14,631 nucleotides of DNA from NCBI GenBank assembly GCA_938046495.1, contig CALIXG010000059.1:1-14631 (forward strand). The letters are read 5' to 3'. The stretch is from an uncultured Candidatus Saccharibacteria bacterium. GTDB taxonomy: Bacteria > Patescibacteriota > Saccharimonadia > Saccharimonadales > Saccharimonadaceae. A model generated the notes under the pieces. It saw only the letters and a list, made by a program, of their open reading frames with translations. It did no database searches and was not told the origin of the DNA. Positions 7,460-14,144 of the stretch are shown here, piece after piece. The position numbers were made by a program, and so were the translations under genes. Numbering within the stretch: the stretch's first letter is position 1; each line of letters starts with the position of its first letter.

Positions 7460-8278
7460 ATGAACGGAATTTTGGAAAAGTTTCTGGAAATGTGGCAGTA
7501 CCAATTTATGGTGAAGGCTTTGGTGGTGGGGGTGGTGCTAGCAGTAACTGCAGGACTGATCGGGGTGTCCTTGGTTTTGAGACGAAAAGCGATGATTGGT
7601 GATGGGCTTTCACATGTGGGATTTGGCGCCTTTGCGATTGCGACGGTGATTGGCGTGATGCCACTGCAGTTTGCTTTGCCAATAGTGATTTTGGCGGCGA
7701 TTTTGATTTTGCAGGTGAACCAGAAAAGCAAGGTGGACGCGGATGCTTTAATTGCGATGCTTTCGGCAGGGGCGCTGGCGGTGGGGACTTTGGTGATTTC
7801 GGTGGTTAAGGGAGTGAACACGGATATTAATAATTATTTATTCGGCAGTATCCTAGCGCTAGATGATTTCGATGTGGTAGTGGGAGTGATTTTTTCGCTC
7901 GTGGTGATCCTATTCTTTATCGTGAAATACCATGAGATTTTCGCGATGACGTTTGATGAGAATTTTGCCAAATCGATTGGACTGAAGACTGAGCGATTAA
8001 ATACAATTTTTGCGATTTTATGTGCGGTGGTGGTAGTGCTGGGGATGCGATTGGTGGGGGCGCTTTTGATTTCGAGTTTAATTATTTTCCCGACGGTGAC
8101 GGCGATGCAGGTGGTGAAAAGTTTCAAGGCGGTGGTTTTTAGCTCAGTGATAGTTTCGATATTTTGTATGGTAATGGGAATTATCTTTTCTTATTTCGTG
8201 GCCACGCCGACTGGTGCGACGATTGTAATTTTTAATGTGATGGCGTTTTTGGTAGCGAAGGTGGTGGAGGTTTTTTGA
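7460..8278 (+). CDS. znuB: Zinc/manganese ABC transporter permease (ZnuB-like, ABC-3 family)
   Basis: Integral membrane subunit forming the metal channel, 272 residues with about eight hydrophobic segments. The family pattern is visible: an early LRRKAMIGDGLSHVGFGAFA block, and later VGALLISSLIIFPTVTAMQ followed by the ATPTGATIVIFN tail. The ATG at 7460 is chosen because AGGAGG (7449-7454) lies five bases upstream; the in-frame GTG at 7454 would overlap that ribosome binding site. The stop lies at the start of the next gene, an unrelated-looking hydrolase of different base use, so the import operon proper probably ends here. Confidence 0.93.
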   Translation: MNGILEKFLEMWQYQFMVKALVVGVVLAVTAGLIGVSLVLRRKAMIGDGLSHVGFGAFAIATVIGVMPLQFALPIVILAAILILQVNQKSKVDADALIAMLSAGALAVGTLVISVVKGVNTDINNYLFGSILALDDFDVVVGVIFSLVVILFFIVKYHEIFAMTFDENFAKSIGLKTERLNTIFAILCAVVVVLGMRLVGALLISSLIIFPTVTAMQVVKSFKAVVFSSVIVSIFCMVMGIIFSYFVATPTGATIVIFNVMAFLVAKVVEVF

Positions 8279-8280
8279 AT

Positions 8281-9069
8281 ATGATATTTCATGAATTTGG
8301 TGATAAAAAATTTCCACATATATTATTGATACACGGCGGAGGTAATTCCTGGTGGAATTATCTTCGGCAAGCTCGTATATTATCCGATAAATATCATGTG
8401 ATTTTACCAACACTTGATGGCCATGGAGAAGAATACCAAAAAGAGTATATTTCAACTGAAAACTCCGCACATCAAATTATGGACTATATAAAAAACAATT
8501 GTAATGGAAAATTGTTTGCTGTGGGAGGTGTTTCCTTGGGAGGTCAAATTGCTATTGAGTTATTATCGCTAAATAGTGATATAGCTCAGAAAGCAATAAT
8601 AGATGGTAGTATTTGTATTCCTCAACCCAGGCTGGCAAGGGTTAGTACGATTATTGTAAAATTATTTGGAAAGCTTATGTTTAGTAAATATGCATGTAAA
8701 ATTCAGTTGAGTTTAATGAAAAAAATGTTTCCTAATATGGCTTATCCGAAAGAAATAGAAGACTATTATATGGAGGATATGCCAAGGACGCCGATTAAAA
8801 CATTGGTGACTATATATCAAACATATATGGGAGAATATAGGCTTAAACATTCTATTGCAGAAAGCAAGGCGCAGGTTCTATATATTTATGGTGAAAAAGA
8901 AATGGGTTGCGTTAAGGAATCGGCTAAGCTATTTCAAAAAATGCATCCCAATTGTACTGTGTATGAAGCTAAAGGATATAATCATGGTTATCTATCTGTT
9001 TATCTGCCTTTGGAGTGGATGGATTTAGTTAATCCATTTTTGGAAAACGATGTTCATCATAATAACTAA
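8281..9069 (+). CDS. Alpha/beta hydrolase, atypical base and codon use
   Basis: A 262-residue alpha/beta-hydrolase-fold protein of unknown substrate. Seen are an oxyanion-type HGGG (18-21), DGHGE (46-50), the nucleophile elbow GVSLGG with Ser85 (83-88), a cap-like helical middle part (about 110-185), GEKE (204-207), where an acidic catalytic residue is expected, and His235 in YNHGY. No signal peptide or membrane segment is clear, so it is probably cytoplasmic. The ATG at 8281 is preferred; a TTG at 8275 overlaps the znuB stop and has closer spacing to GGAGG (8266-8270). The gene is rich in ATA and TTA codons and poor in the GCG/TCG/GTG codons that dominate its neighbours, suggesting recent acquisition. 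Palindromic AT-rich sequence follows it. Confidence 0.85.
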   Translation: MIFHEFGDKKFPHILLIHGGGNSWWNYLRQARILSDKYHVILPTLDGHGEEYQKEYISTENSAHQIMDYIKNNCNGKLFAVGGVSLGGQIAIELLSLNSDIAQKAIIDGSICIPQPRLARVSTIIVKLFGKLMFSKYACKIQLSLMKKMFPNMAYPKEIEDYYMEDMPRTPIKTLVTIYQTYMGEYRLKHSIAESKAQVLYIYGEKEMGCVKESAKLFQKMHPNCTVYEAKGYNHGYLSVYLPLEWMDLVNPFLENDVHHNN

Positions 9070-9082
9070 ACTATGAAGTTAT

Positions 9083-9105
9083 ATAACAATTCCTAGGTTA
9101 TTTTA
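9083..9105 (+). terminator. Weak candidate terminator after the hydrolase gene
   Basis: ATAAC (9083-9087) and GTTAT (9097-9101) can pair around a nine-base loop and are followed by a short T run. The left arm overlaps the perfect palindrome GTTATATAAC (9078-9087), which could alternatively be a protein-binding site. The stem is short, so termination is uncertain. The remaining intergenic bases up to the tRNA promoter show nothing else convincing. Confidence 0.3.
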
Positions 9106-9163
9106 CTAAAAAGTCTTAGTTAATCTCTATGTTTATCAAAAATGGTCGTGGAATCGAATATGG

Positions 9164-9169
9164 TATAAT
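9164..9169 (+). promoter_or_regulatory. -10 box of the tRNA-Arg promoter
   Basis: A perfect TATAAT lies nine bases before the first base of tRNA-Arg, placing the transcription start at or just before the tRNA 5' end. No strong -35 is visible. Confidence 0.65.
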
Positions 9170-9177
9170 TTAGGTAT

Positions 9178-9253
9178 GGCCTGGTAGCTCAATGGATAGA
9201 GCGGCTCCGTCCTAAGGAGAAGGTTGCGAGTTCGACTCCCGCCCGGGTCACCA
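9178..9253 (+). tRNA. tRNA-Arg, anticodon CCT
   Basis: The full cloverleaf can be folded. The acceptor stem GGCCTGG pairs with CCGGGTC (two G-U pairs). The D stem is GCTC/GAGC, and the anticodon stem GCTCC/GGAGA has a G-A end pair. The anticodon CCT is at 9211-9213 after T33, reading AGG arginine codons. The T stem GCGAG/CCCGC has one A-C mismatch with loop TTCGACT, and the discriminator A is followed by an encoded CCA (9251-9253). A promoter lies directly upstream. There is no terminator downstream: the next gene starts after seven bases, so tRNA and mRNA are probably one transcript. Confidence 0.95.
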
Positions 9254-9260
9254 AATACGT

Positions 9261-9740
9261 ATGAGAAAAATGATTTTTGATGGTCAGAGAGAAGGCGAAG
9301 AGGTGCAGTTTGTGTTCCGACGCCATTTTTTGACGGCGAAGTCCGGTGTGATATTTTTAATTTTAATGATTATGATTGGGGTGGGATTGACCCTACTTTG
9401 GCCAAATAATATGATGATTTTTGAGACCTTCTTGGCACTGATTTTGGTGGGGGTTTTAGGTTTTCTATATTCTTACATGTTATGGTATTTTTCGATTTAT
9501 ATTGTGACTAATCAGCGGATTCGCCAGATTTCACAACGAGGTTTGTTTAAGAAATCAGTGGTAGATTTGGGGTTGGATAAGATTCAGAGTATTTCTTATG
9601 GTGTGAGTGGCATTCGGGCAGGATTAATGGGGTATGGTACGATTTTGATTCAAACGGCGGTGGGGGATTTGGTGATATCGATGGTGAAAAATTCGGAAAA
9701 AATTTATAACGATTTACAAAATCTAATTAATGAGAAATAG
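9261..9740 (+). CDS. PH-domain (bPH2/YdbS-like) membrane protein
   Basis: A 159-residue membrane protein with two transmembrane segments (about 28-47 and 54-78) followed by a bacterial PH-like domain (about 81-150: IVTNQRIRQISQRGLFKKSV, then LDKIQSISY), the arrangement of YdbS/YdbT-type proteins of unknown function. The ATG at 9261 gives the longest protein; an in-frame ATG at 9270 begins MIFDGQR and is equally plausible. Neither has a Shine-Dalgarno, because the upstream bases are the tRNA-Arg 3' end. The stop is three bases before the start of the foldase-like gene, so the two form an operon that acts at the cell envelope. Confidence 0.82.
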   Translation: MRKMIFDGQREGEEVQFVFRRHFLTAKSGVIFLILMIMIGVGLTLLWPNNMMIFETFLALILVGVLGFLYSYMLWYFSIYIVTNQRIRQISQRGLFKKSVVDLGLDKIQSISYGVSGIRAGLMGYGTILIQTAVGDLVISMVKNSEKIYNDLQNLINEK

Positions 9741-9743
9741 GAA

Positions 9744-10850
9744 ATGAGCAAAGCTAAATTAGAAAACGAAGTGGATAAAACTATGACAAACGAAACCGAA
9801 GCGATAAAAGAAAAGAAACTTTCAATCGTCGCGAAAATGAAGCAAAAGCGCGAACAGAAAAAGATTGAAGAATTTAAGAATAAAACGGAGCTAGAGAAGG
9901 TCGAGGAACGTCGCGAAGAGGTGTTATCGAAGGGGCGTAAGTTCAAATATCCAATGCAATATGCAAAATATCGCGTGGTGACAGTGACGATTATGATGGC
10001 GGTGGTTTTGGCTTCGGGGGCGGGCTATTTTATGCTTTATAAATGGCAGAGTACGAATCCGATTCTCTATCGTTTGACTCAACTTTTGCCGGTGTCGGTG
10101 GCGAATGTAAACGGCGCGGACGTGCGTTATTCGGATTATCTTTTGATTTATCATAGTACGATTACGCCGATCGAAAAACAACAGGGTAAATTAGATAATG
10201 CGAAAGATAATGATTTTATGGAGCAGCATTATAAGCGCTTAGCATTGGATGAGGCGGAAAATTATGCTTGGGCTCTGAAATTGGCGAAAGAAAATGATCT
10301 GACGGTGACGGATAAGGAAGTGGATGAAACGATTTTAGAGCACCGAAAAATTGGTGGGGTGGAACGCAGTGAAGAAGGTTTTAAGAAAATTCTGGAGGAT
10401 AATTTTGGTTTGACGATGAAGGAATATCGTCGAATGATTTATCTGTCACTGGTGAAGGAAAAAGTTTCGCAGGCAATTGATATGAATGCAGTGCAGCTTG
10501 CGGCGCAGGTGGAATCTTTGATTAAATCCGGAAAAGATTTGAAGACAATTTCGGAAGAGCTGGGCGACAAGGTGCTTTATGAAGAAACTGGTGGGCTAGT
10601 CGATAAGATGAACGTGGATGGTGGCAGGTCACTAAAAGCGATGAGTCTAAATGTGGGGGAAATTTCGGATAAATTTGTTTCAAGTTCAGGGGACGGTTAT
10701 TACTTCGTGAAATTGGTAGCAAAAACTGATTCGACGGTGAACTATACTTCGATTAAAATTTCGTTCACGGAATTTGATAGGCAAATGAAGGAAATTCGAG
10801 ATTCTGGGAAGATTAAGGAATTGATTAAAATTGATCGCCAAGAATCCTAA
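9744..10850 (+). CDS. Membrane-anchored SurA/PrsA-like foldase (peptidyl-prolyl isomerase-related)
   Basis: A 368-residue protein with an unusually long, highly charged and probably coiled-coil cytoplasmic N-terminus (about 15-68), one transmembrane helix (about 78-98) and an extracytoplasmic part. The latter begins like SurA N-terminal chaperone domains (VANVNGADVRYSDYLLIY, about 118-136), continues with helices typical of that fold (LALDEAENYAWALKLAKENDLTVTDKEVDE), and ends with a segment resembling a reduced parvulin domain (LKTISEELGD, then EETGGLVDKMN, VGEISDKFVSSSGDGYYFVKLV). It likely helps exported proteins fold outside the membrane. Whether it retains isomerase activity cannot be judged. 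GGAAATG at the start provides only a weak ribosome site, and tight spacing suggests coupling to the PH-domain gene. Confidence 0.8.
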   Translation: MSKAKLENEVDKTMTNETEAIKEKKLSIVAKMKQKREQKKIEEFKNKTELEKVEERREEVLSKGRKFKYPMQYAKYRVVTVTIMMAVVLASGAGYFMLYKWQSTNPILYRLTQLLPVSVANVNGADVRYSDYLLIYHSTITPIEKQQGKLDNAKDNDFMEQHYKRLALDEAENYAWALKLAKENDLTVTDKEVDETILEHRKIGGVERSEEGFKKILEDNFGLTMKEYRRMIYLSLVKEKVSQAIDMNAVQLAAQVESLIKSGKDLKTISEELGDKVLYEETGGLVDKMNVDGGRSLKAMSLNVGEISDKFVSSSGDGYYFVKLVAKTDSTVNYTSIKISFTEFDRQMKEIRDSGKIKELIKIDRQES

Positions 10851-10866
10851 GCGAGACTAATCAGGA

Positions 10867-10897
10867 ATCCATCTCTGGAAACATGGGTGGTCTTTTT
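10867..10897 (+). terminator. Candidate terminator after the foldase gene
   Basis: ATCCAT (10867-10872) pairs with ATGGGT (10883-10888) around a ten-base loop. TCTTTTT follows at 10891-10897. The stem is only six pairs with one G-T, but the position between a gene end and a new promoter fits. Confidence 0.4.
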
Positions 10898-10936
10898 AGC
10901 AAATTCGTTTGCATGTGCTTTTTAAACTCGATTCTC

Positions 10937-10945
10937 TGGTATAAT
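10937..10945 (+). promoter_or_regulatory. Extended -10 promoter of the SIMPL gene
   Basis: TGGTATAAT is a TGn-extended consensus -10. It sits 24 bases before the ATG at 10970, and AGGAGG at 10959-10964 is the ribosome binding site. No good -35 is needed with an extended -10, and none was seen. Confidence 0.65.
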
Positions 10946-10969
10946 ATACATATTAAATAGGAGGCAATA

Positions 10970-11671
10970 ATGCAGATATTCGTGAATGGTCAAGGAGAAA
11001 AAGATTTCGCTCCAGACCAAATTAAAGCAAGTGTTAATTTTAATTTTCACGCTATGACTTATGACGAAGCTCTAAAAGGTGGCGTAGAAAAAGTAAAAAA
11101 TTACATAGAAAGCATCTCAGAGGTAACTGATTTCAAGCCAGAGGATTTTAAGACCAGAGCATATTTTATTCGAGAAGAATTTCATGTTAATAGCTTAGAG
11201 CCACAAACTGAAGCTGATTTGGGAAAAAATTTGCAAAAACGTGTTTCTGATGGCTTCTTCTTCTCGCAATTTGCTTACCTAGAGTTCGATTATGACAAAA
11301 TGAGGCTTGCAAAACTACTTGCTATTTCATCAAAGATTTCTAATGCACCAATGCTTCATATAGATTTTGGATTAAAAGATGTCGCATCGAAACAACGCGA
11401 ACTAATTGCTAGCGCCTACGAAGACGCTAAGAAAAAAGCCGAAGCTTTAGCCGCTGCCGCTAATAAAAATTTACGTGATTGTGTGCGTGTAGAAATTGAT
11501 TCTGTTCGTAATGGAGTGATGGGGGATATGGGGCTAGCCGAATCTGTCCGTTTTGGCTCGGCTCCAATGCAAGGATTAGAACAAGAAATTAAAAACATTG
11601 ACGAAACATTTAAGCCAGATGATATAACTATATCAAAAGAAATTAGCTGTGTTTGGGAAACTAGCAATTAA
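10970..11671 (+). CDS. SIMPL-domain (DUF541) protein
   Basis: A 233-residue protein with the SIMPL/DUF541 pattern: an opening strand MQIFVNGQGEKDFAPDQIKASVNF, a helix with EALKGGVEKVKNYI, the strand block KPEDFKTRAYFIREEF, and a late helix LIASAYEDAKKKAEALAAAAN that matches the conserved RRxAxxxAxxKAxxLA region of the family. Many SIMPL proteins are exported; this one starts directly with the first strand and has no signal peptide, so it is probably cytoplasmic. Function is unknown for most members. It has its own extended -10 promoter. Its codon choice (GCT/GCA/GCC, AGA) differs from the GCG/TCG-rich genes on either side. A small frameshifted gene follows after nine bases. Confidence 0.78.
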   Translation: MQIFVNGQGEKDFAPDQIKASVNFNFHAMTYDEALKGGVEKVKNYIESISEVTDFKPEDFKTRAYFIREEFHVNSLEPQTEADLGKNLQKRVSDGFFFSQFAYLEFDYDKMRLAKLLAISSKISNAPMLHIDFGLKDVASKQRELIASAYEDAKKKAEALAAAANKNLRDCVRVEIDSVRNGVMGDMGLAESVRFGSAPMQGLEQEIKNIDETFKPDDITISKEISCVWETSN

Positions 11672-11680
11672 AGAGGCCTT

Positions 11681-11972
11681 ATGTATGAGGTAGCAAAAAA
11701 ATTAGTAGATTATTTTGAAAAACATAGGCCGTGTCTTAGACCGCGCTATTTATAACTATTGGGTAAGTGAAGTACCGCCACTTACGTGTCAAAACCCAGA
11801 GGTGGGAAAAATTGCAAAATCCTTCAATGATGAGTTTACTAAAATTGAAATTAATTTTGCTGTAAGCCCTAATAGTACTTCTTCCTCCAACCAGTTCAAA
11901 AATCGATTAAAAAAACTACGGGACAACTTCGAAAGCAACGAGCTAAGTCGTCAAACAATAGCCGATTTTTAG
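11681..11972 (+). pseudogene. Small gene interrupted by a +1 frame change
   Basis: AAGAGG (11671-11676) precedes ATG 11681, which opens a frame reading MYEVAKKLVDYFEKH that hits TAA at 11753-11755. A second frame, one base on and open from about 11709 to TAG 11970-11972, continues as NIGRVLDRAIYNYWVSEV, then an Asn/Ser-rich linker and a basic helix, about 85 residues. Removing one base from the T4 or A5 run near 11713-11721 joins them into a smooth protein of about 96 residues. This can be a real mutation, a base-calling error in a homopolymer, or programmed frameshifting. I do not recognise the family. It lies in the SIMPL transcription unit and shares its codon style. Confidence 0.5.
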
Positions 11973-11990
11973 CTGTGGCGAAATTAAACA

Positions 11991-12032
11991 CTAGTGCGAG
12001 TAATCCCGCTTCGCGGTCTTTCTCGGACGGGC
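11991..12032. other. Structured GC-rich segment with partial copy of the tRNA-Gly 3' end
   Basis: CTAGTGCGAGT (11991-12001) matches CTGGTGCGAGT (12076-12086), which is the end of tRNA-Gly plus its CCA, at 10 of 11 bases. After it, CCGC-TTC-GCGG (12006-12016) forms a small hairpin, and CCCG (12005-12008) can alternatively pair with CGGG (12028-12031). This GC-rich patch stands out from the AT-rich surroundings and contains no gene I can support. Confidence 0.45.
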
Positions 12033-12076
12033 GACCATAAAAATAAAGAGTATAAATACTCTTTCTTATTATGGTC
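12033..12076 (-). terminator. Long hairpin and probable intrinsic terminator of tRNA-Gly
   Basis: Read on the minus strand, this begins directly after the tRNA CCA. The two 21-base arms (12033-12053 and 12056-12076) are inverted repeats with two mismatches and only two bases between them. The inner nine pairs (12045-12053 with 12056-12064) are followed on the minus strand by ATTTTTAT (12044-12037), the layout of a Rho-independent terminator. The outer eight pairs (GACCATAA) extend the stem beyond what termination needs. Confidence 0.7.
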
Positions 12077-12151
12077 TGGTGCGAGTGGAGGGAGTCGGAC
12101 CCTCGTCTCTTCCTTGGGAAGGAAATATAATAGCCGTTATACGACACTCGC
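12077..12151 (-). tRNA. tRNA-Gly, anticodon CCC
   Basis: On the minus strand the acceptor GCGAGTG pairs perfectly with CACTCGC. Anticodon stem TTTCC/GGAAG holds CCC (complement of 12116-12118) after T33, reading GGG glycine codons. The T stem is GAGGG/CCCTC, and the discriminator A plus encoded CCA ends at 12077. The D stem GTAT/TTAT has one mismatch and a G-T pair, and the D loop keeps GG. The T loop reads TCCGACT, so position 55, normally U (pseudouridine), is C. A TAAAAT eight bases upstream of the 5' end is a likely -10. It is the only gene on the minus strand. Confidence 0.92.
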
Positions 12152-12159
12152 GTAATTTC

Positions 12160-12165
12160 ATTTTA
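12160..12165 (-). promoter_or_regulatory. Candidate -10 box for tRNA-Gly
   Basis: On the minus strand TAAAAT (and an overlapping, further upstream TATGAT) lies eight bases before the tRNA 5' end, the spacing expected for a start at the mature 5' terminus. No clear -35 was found. Confidence 0.4.
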
Positions 12166-12167
12166 TC

Positions 12168-12213
12168 ATAATTTGAGAGGGATTTCGGGAATAATTTGAG
12201 GGAGATTTCGGAA
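12168..12213. repeat. Two abutting 23-bp direct repeats forming a phased ATTT array
   Basis: Units 12168-12190 and 12191-12213 agree at 20 of 23 positions. Each holds two ATTTG/ATTTC half-units. Across the region ATTT occurs at 12171, 12182, 12194, 12205 and 12214, spaced 11, 12, 11 and 9 bases. It lies between the divergent tRNA-Gly and ABC transporter starts. Confidence 0.75.
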
Positions 12214-12215
12214 AT

Positions 12216-12247
12216 TTCACAATGGCTTCATAATTAAAATTTAAAAT
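12216..12247 (+). promoter_or_regulatory. Candidate promoter of the ABC transporter operon
   Basis: TTCACA (12216-12221), one base from the TTGACA consensus, directly follows the ATTT array. Possible -10 boxes TAAAAT occur at 12235-12240 and 12242-12247, giving spacers of 13 or 20 bases, neither ideal. Poor spacing would fit a regulator-dependent promoter. GGAGG (12256-12260) is the ribosome binding site. Confidence 0.3.
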
Positions 12248-12264
12248 AAAAATATGGAGGAAAA

Positions 12265-13509
12265 ATGATTAAAAATGCGGTAGCCTATGTTTTTCGAAAA
12301 CGCACGCGTACGGCGTTGATATTTTTGATTTTAACTTTAATCCTGGCGGTGATTTATGCTGGTTTTTCGATAATGAAAACTAGCGAAAAAATGGCGGGTG
12401 TGATAAGTAATGCGAATGATTTGGGGTTAAAAATTAGATCATTAAAATCTGAGACTTTTAACGCGGAAAGTTTTGATTTGATTGATAGCAAACTTGGGAC
12501 AGAGAAGATTTATCAATATGAAGGGGTGGCAGAATTAAAAAACGGCAAGGTGGTGGCGGGTGAGCAAATGGTGATGCGAGAAGATTTACCGGGCTACTTA
12601 GGAAACGCGGTTATGCTTCAGGCGATAAGTAATGTGGAGAAAGACCCGTTATTTCGTAGTGAAGTATTTAAGTTGATTGAAGGGAAAAATATTGCGCGTG
12701 GGGAAGCTGGAAAGGTTTTAGTGCATGAAGCACTGGCGAAGAAGAACCAGTGGAAGGTCGGCGATAAGGTGAGTCTAAAAGTTTTAGGGGAAGAGAAAGA
12801 ATTAGAGCTTTTAATTCAAGGGATTTTTACCGGGAAAAAACAAGAAAAATACACCGGGATGTCTTCAGATTTTAGTGAGAATATGATGTTCACAGACTAC
12901 GCGACGATGGTGCAAATTTTTGGAAAGAAAAAACTGGTGACAAGTCTAAAAATATTGGTATCTGATTCCGAAAAATTAGCGACGTTAAAGGCGGAAATGA
13001 ATAAAAAAAGTGTTCAGCTAGGAGACTATGAGATGATTGAAGAAGAAAATCAATTCTCGGGGATGGTGGAGTCTCTAGATATGGTGAAGCAGATGATTTT
13101 TCTGATGATTATGGCAGTGATCGGGGCGGGAATAATTGTATTGTCCTTGGTGCTAATTCTTTGGGTGCGGGAAAGGATGTATGAAATTGGGATATTGCTG
13201 GCGATTGGATGCAGTAAAATTAAAATTGTGGGGCAATTTATCTTGGAGTTGGTATTAGTTTCGCTGCCGGCAATGATTTTGGCGGCGATACTGGGAAGAA
13301 TTTTTGTGGGATGGATTCTGGGTGCGGTTTTACAGAAAGAGAGCTTAGATAATTTAGATTTAGGCAGCTTTACGACTGGTGGTGGGGGATTAGATATTTT
13401 TGCGATGAGCTACGGACTTTTGATTTTAATTATCATTCTAGCAGTGATAGTGGCGTCGTGGATGATTTTAGTGAAAAAACCGAAAGAAATTTTAGCGAAA
13501 ATAAGTTAG
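12265..13509 (+). CDS. ABC transporter permease, FtsX/MacB family
   Basis: A 414-residue permease with the four-helix FtsX/MacB layout: one N-terminal transmembrane helix (about 17-38), a large extracytoplasmic MacB-PCD-like domain (about 40-265), then three helices near 275-298, 320-355 and 378-400. The region between the last helices includes the family motif-like RERMYEIGILLAIGCSK (about 301-317), a coupling region towards the ATPase. GGAGG lies four bases before ATG 12265. AGGAGG overlapping its stop initiates the ATPase gene. Such systems move lipoproteins, peptides or antimicrobial compounds, or act as mechanotransducers rather than pumps; the substrate here is unknown. Confidence 0.88.
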   Translation: MIKNAVAYVFRKRTRTALIFLILTLILAVIYAGFSIMKTSEKMAGVISNANDLGLKIRSLKSETFNAESFDLIDSKLGTEKIYQYEGVAELKNGKVVAGEQMVMREDLPGYLGNAVMLQAISNVEKDPLFRSEVFKLIEGKNIARGEAGKVLVHEALAKKNQWKVGDKVSLKVLGEEKELELLIQGIFTGKKQEKYTGMSSDFSENMMFTDYATMVQIFGKKKLVTSLKILVSDSEKLATLKAEMNKKSVQLGDYEMIEEENQFSGMVESLDMVKQMIFLMIMAVIGAGIIVLSLVLILWVRERMYEIGILLAIGCSKIKIVGQFILELVLVSLPAMILAAILGRIFVGWILGAVLQKESLDNLDLGSFTTGGGGLDIFAMSYGLLILIIILAVIVASWMILVKKPKEILAKIS

Positions 13510-13517
13510 GAGGAAAA

Positions 13518-14144
13518 ATGAGTGTGCTAAAAATTAAAAATGTTTCATATGCTTACGCGGGAAATCGGGAAAATGTTTTGGAGGGGGTGGACCAGAAATT
13601 TGAGCGTGGGAAATTTTATGCGATTATCGGAAAATCGGGGGCGGGAAAATCTACATTGCTTTCACTACTCGCGGGATTAGATGAACCGAAGAGTGGCGAA
13701 ATCTTGTTTGAAGATGAAAAGATTGGTAAGTACGGCTACAGTTATCATCGCAAAAATCACATTGCTCTGGTTTTTCAGAACTATAATTTGATTGATTATT
13801 TAACGCCGCTAGAAAATATTAAACTGGTGAATCGAGAGGTGACGGATGAGATTTTGATGAAGTTGGGATTAGATAAAGACCAAATAAATCGAAATGTGAT
13901 GAAGCTTTCGGGTGGACAGCAACAACGCGTGGCGATCGCGCGGGCGTTAGTTTCGGAGGCACCGATTATTTTGGCGGATGAGCCGACGGGAAATTTGGAC
14001 GAAAACACGGCGGAAGAAATTATTGAAGTTTTGAAAAAACTGGCAAAGGAGCGTAATAAGTGCGTGATTGTGGTGACACATAGTAAAAGGGTGGCGGATT
14101 CGGCAGATGTGGTCTTGGAATTAAAGGGAAGGAAATTGAGATAA
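13518..14144 (+). CDS. ABC transporter ATP-binding protein, MacB/LolD type
   Basis: A 208-residue ATPase partnering the two FtsX-like permeases. Motifs are complete: Walker [10 protein letters not shown] (38-46), Q-loop [16 protein letters not shown] (85-100), typical of the MacB/LolD group, signature LSGGQQQR (130-137), Walker [13 protein letters not shown] (150-161) and switch His188. The ATG at 13518 is chosen because AGGAGG (13508-13513) lies four bases upstream and because the preceding in-frame stretch overlaps the permease gene. The stop TAA shares its last base with the next ATG (TAATG), so ATPase and second permease are translationally coupled. Confidence 0.93.
   Translation: MSVLKIKNVSYAYAGNRENVLEGVDQKFERGKFYAIIGKSGAGKSTLLSLLAGLDEPKSGEILFEDEKIGKYGYSYHRKNHIALVFQNYNLIDYLTPLENIKLVNREVTDEILMKLGLDKDQINRNVMKLSGGQQQRVAIARALVSEAPIILADEPTGNLDENTAEEIIEVLKKLAKERNKCVIVVTHSKRVADSADVVLELKGRKLR

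Noticed and set aside
9178..9253. tRNA-Arg as the attachment site for the hydrolase gene
   Set aside because: The atypical gene lies on the 5' side of the tRNA and no repeat of the tRNA 3' end was found around it.
11896..12147. Minus-strand open frame of about 83 codons across the tRNA-Gly and hairpin region
   Set aside because: It reads straight through tRNA-Gly and the terminator hairpin and lacks a ribosome site; the RNA features explain the sequence better.
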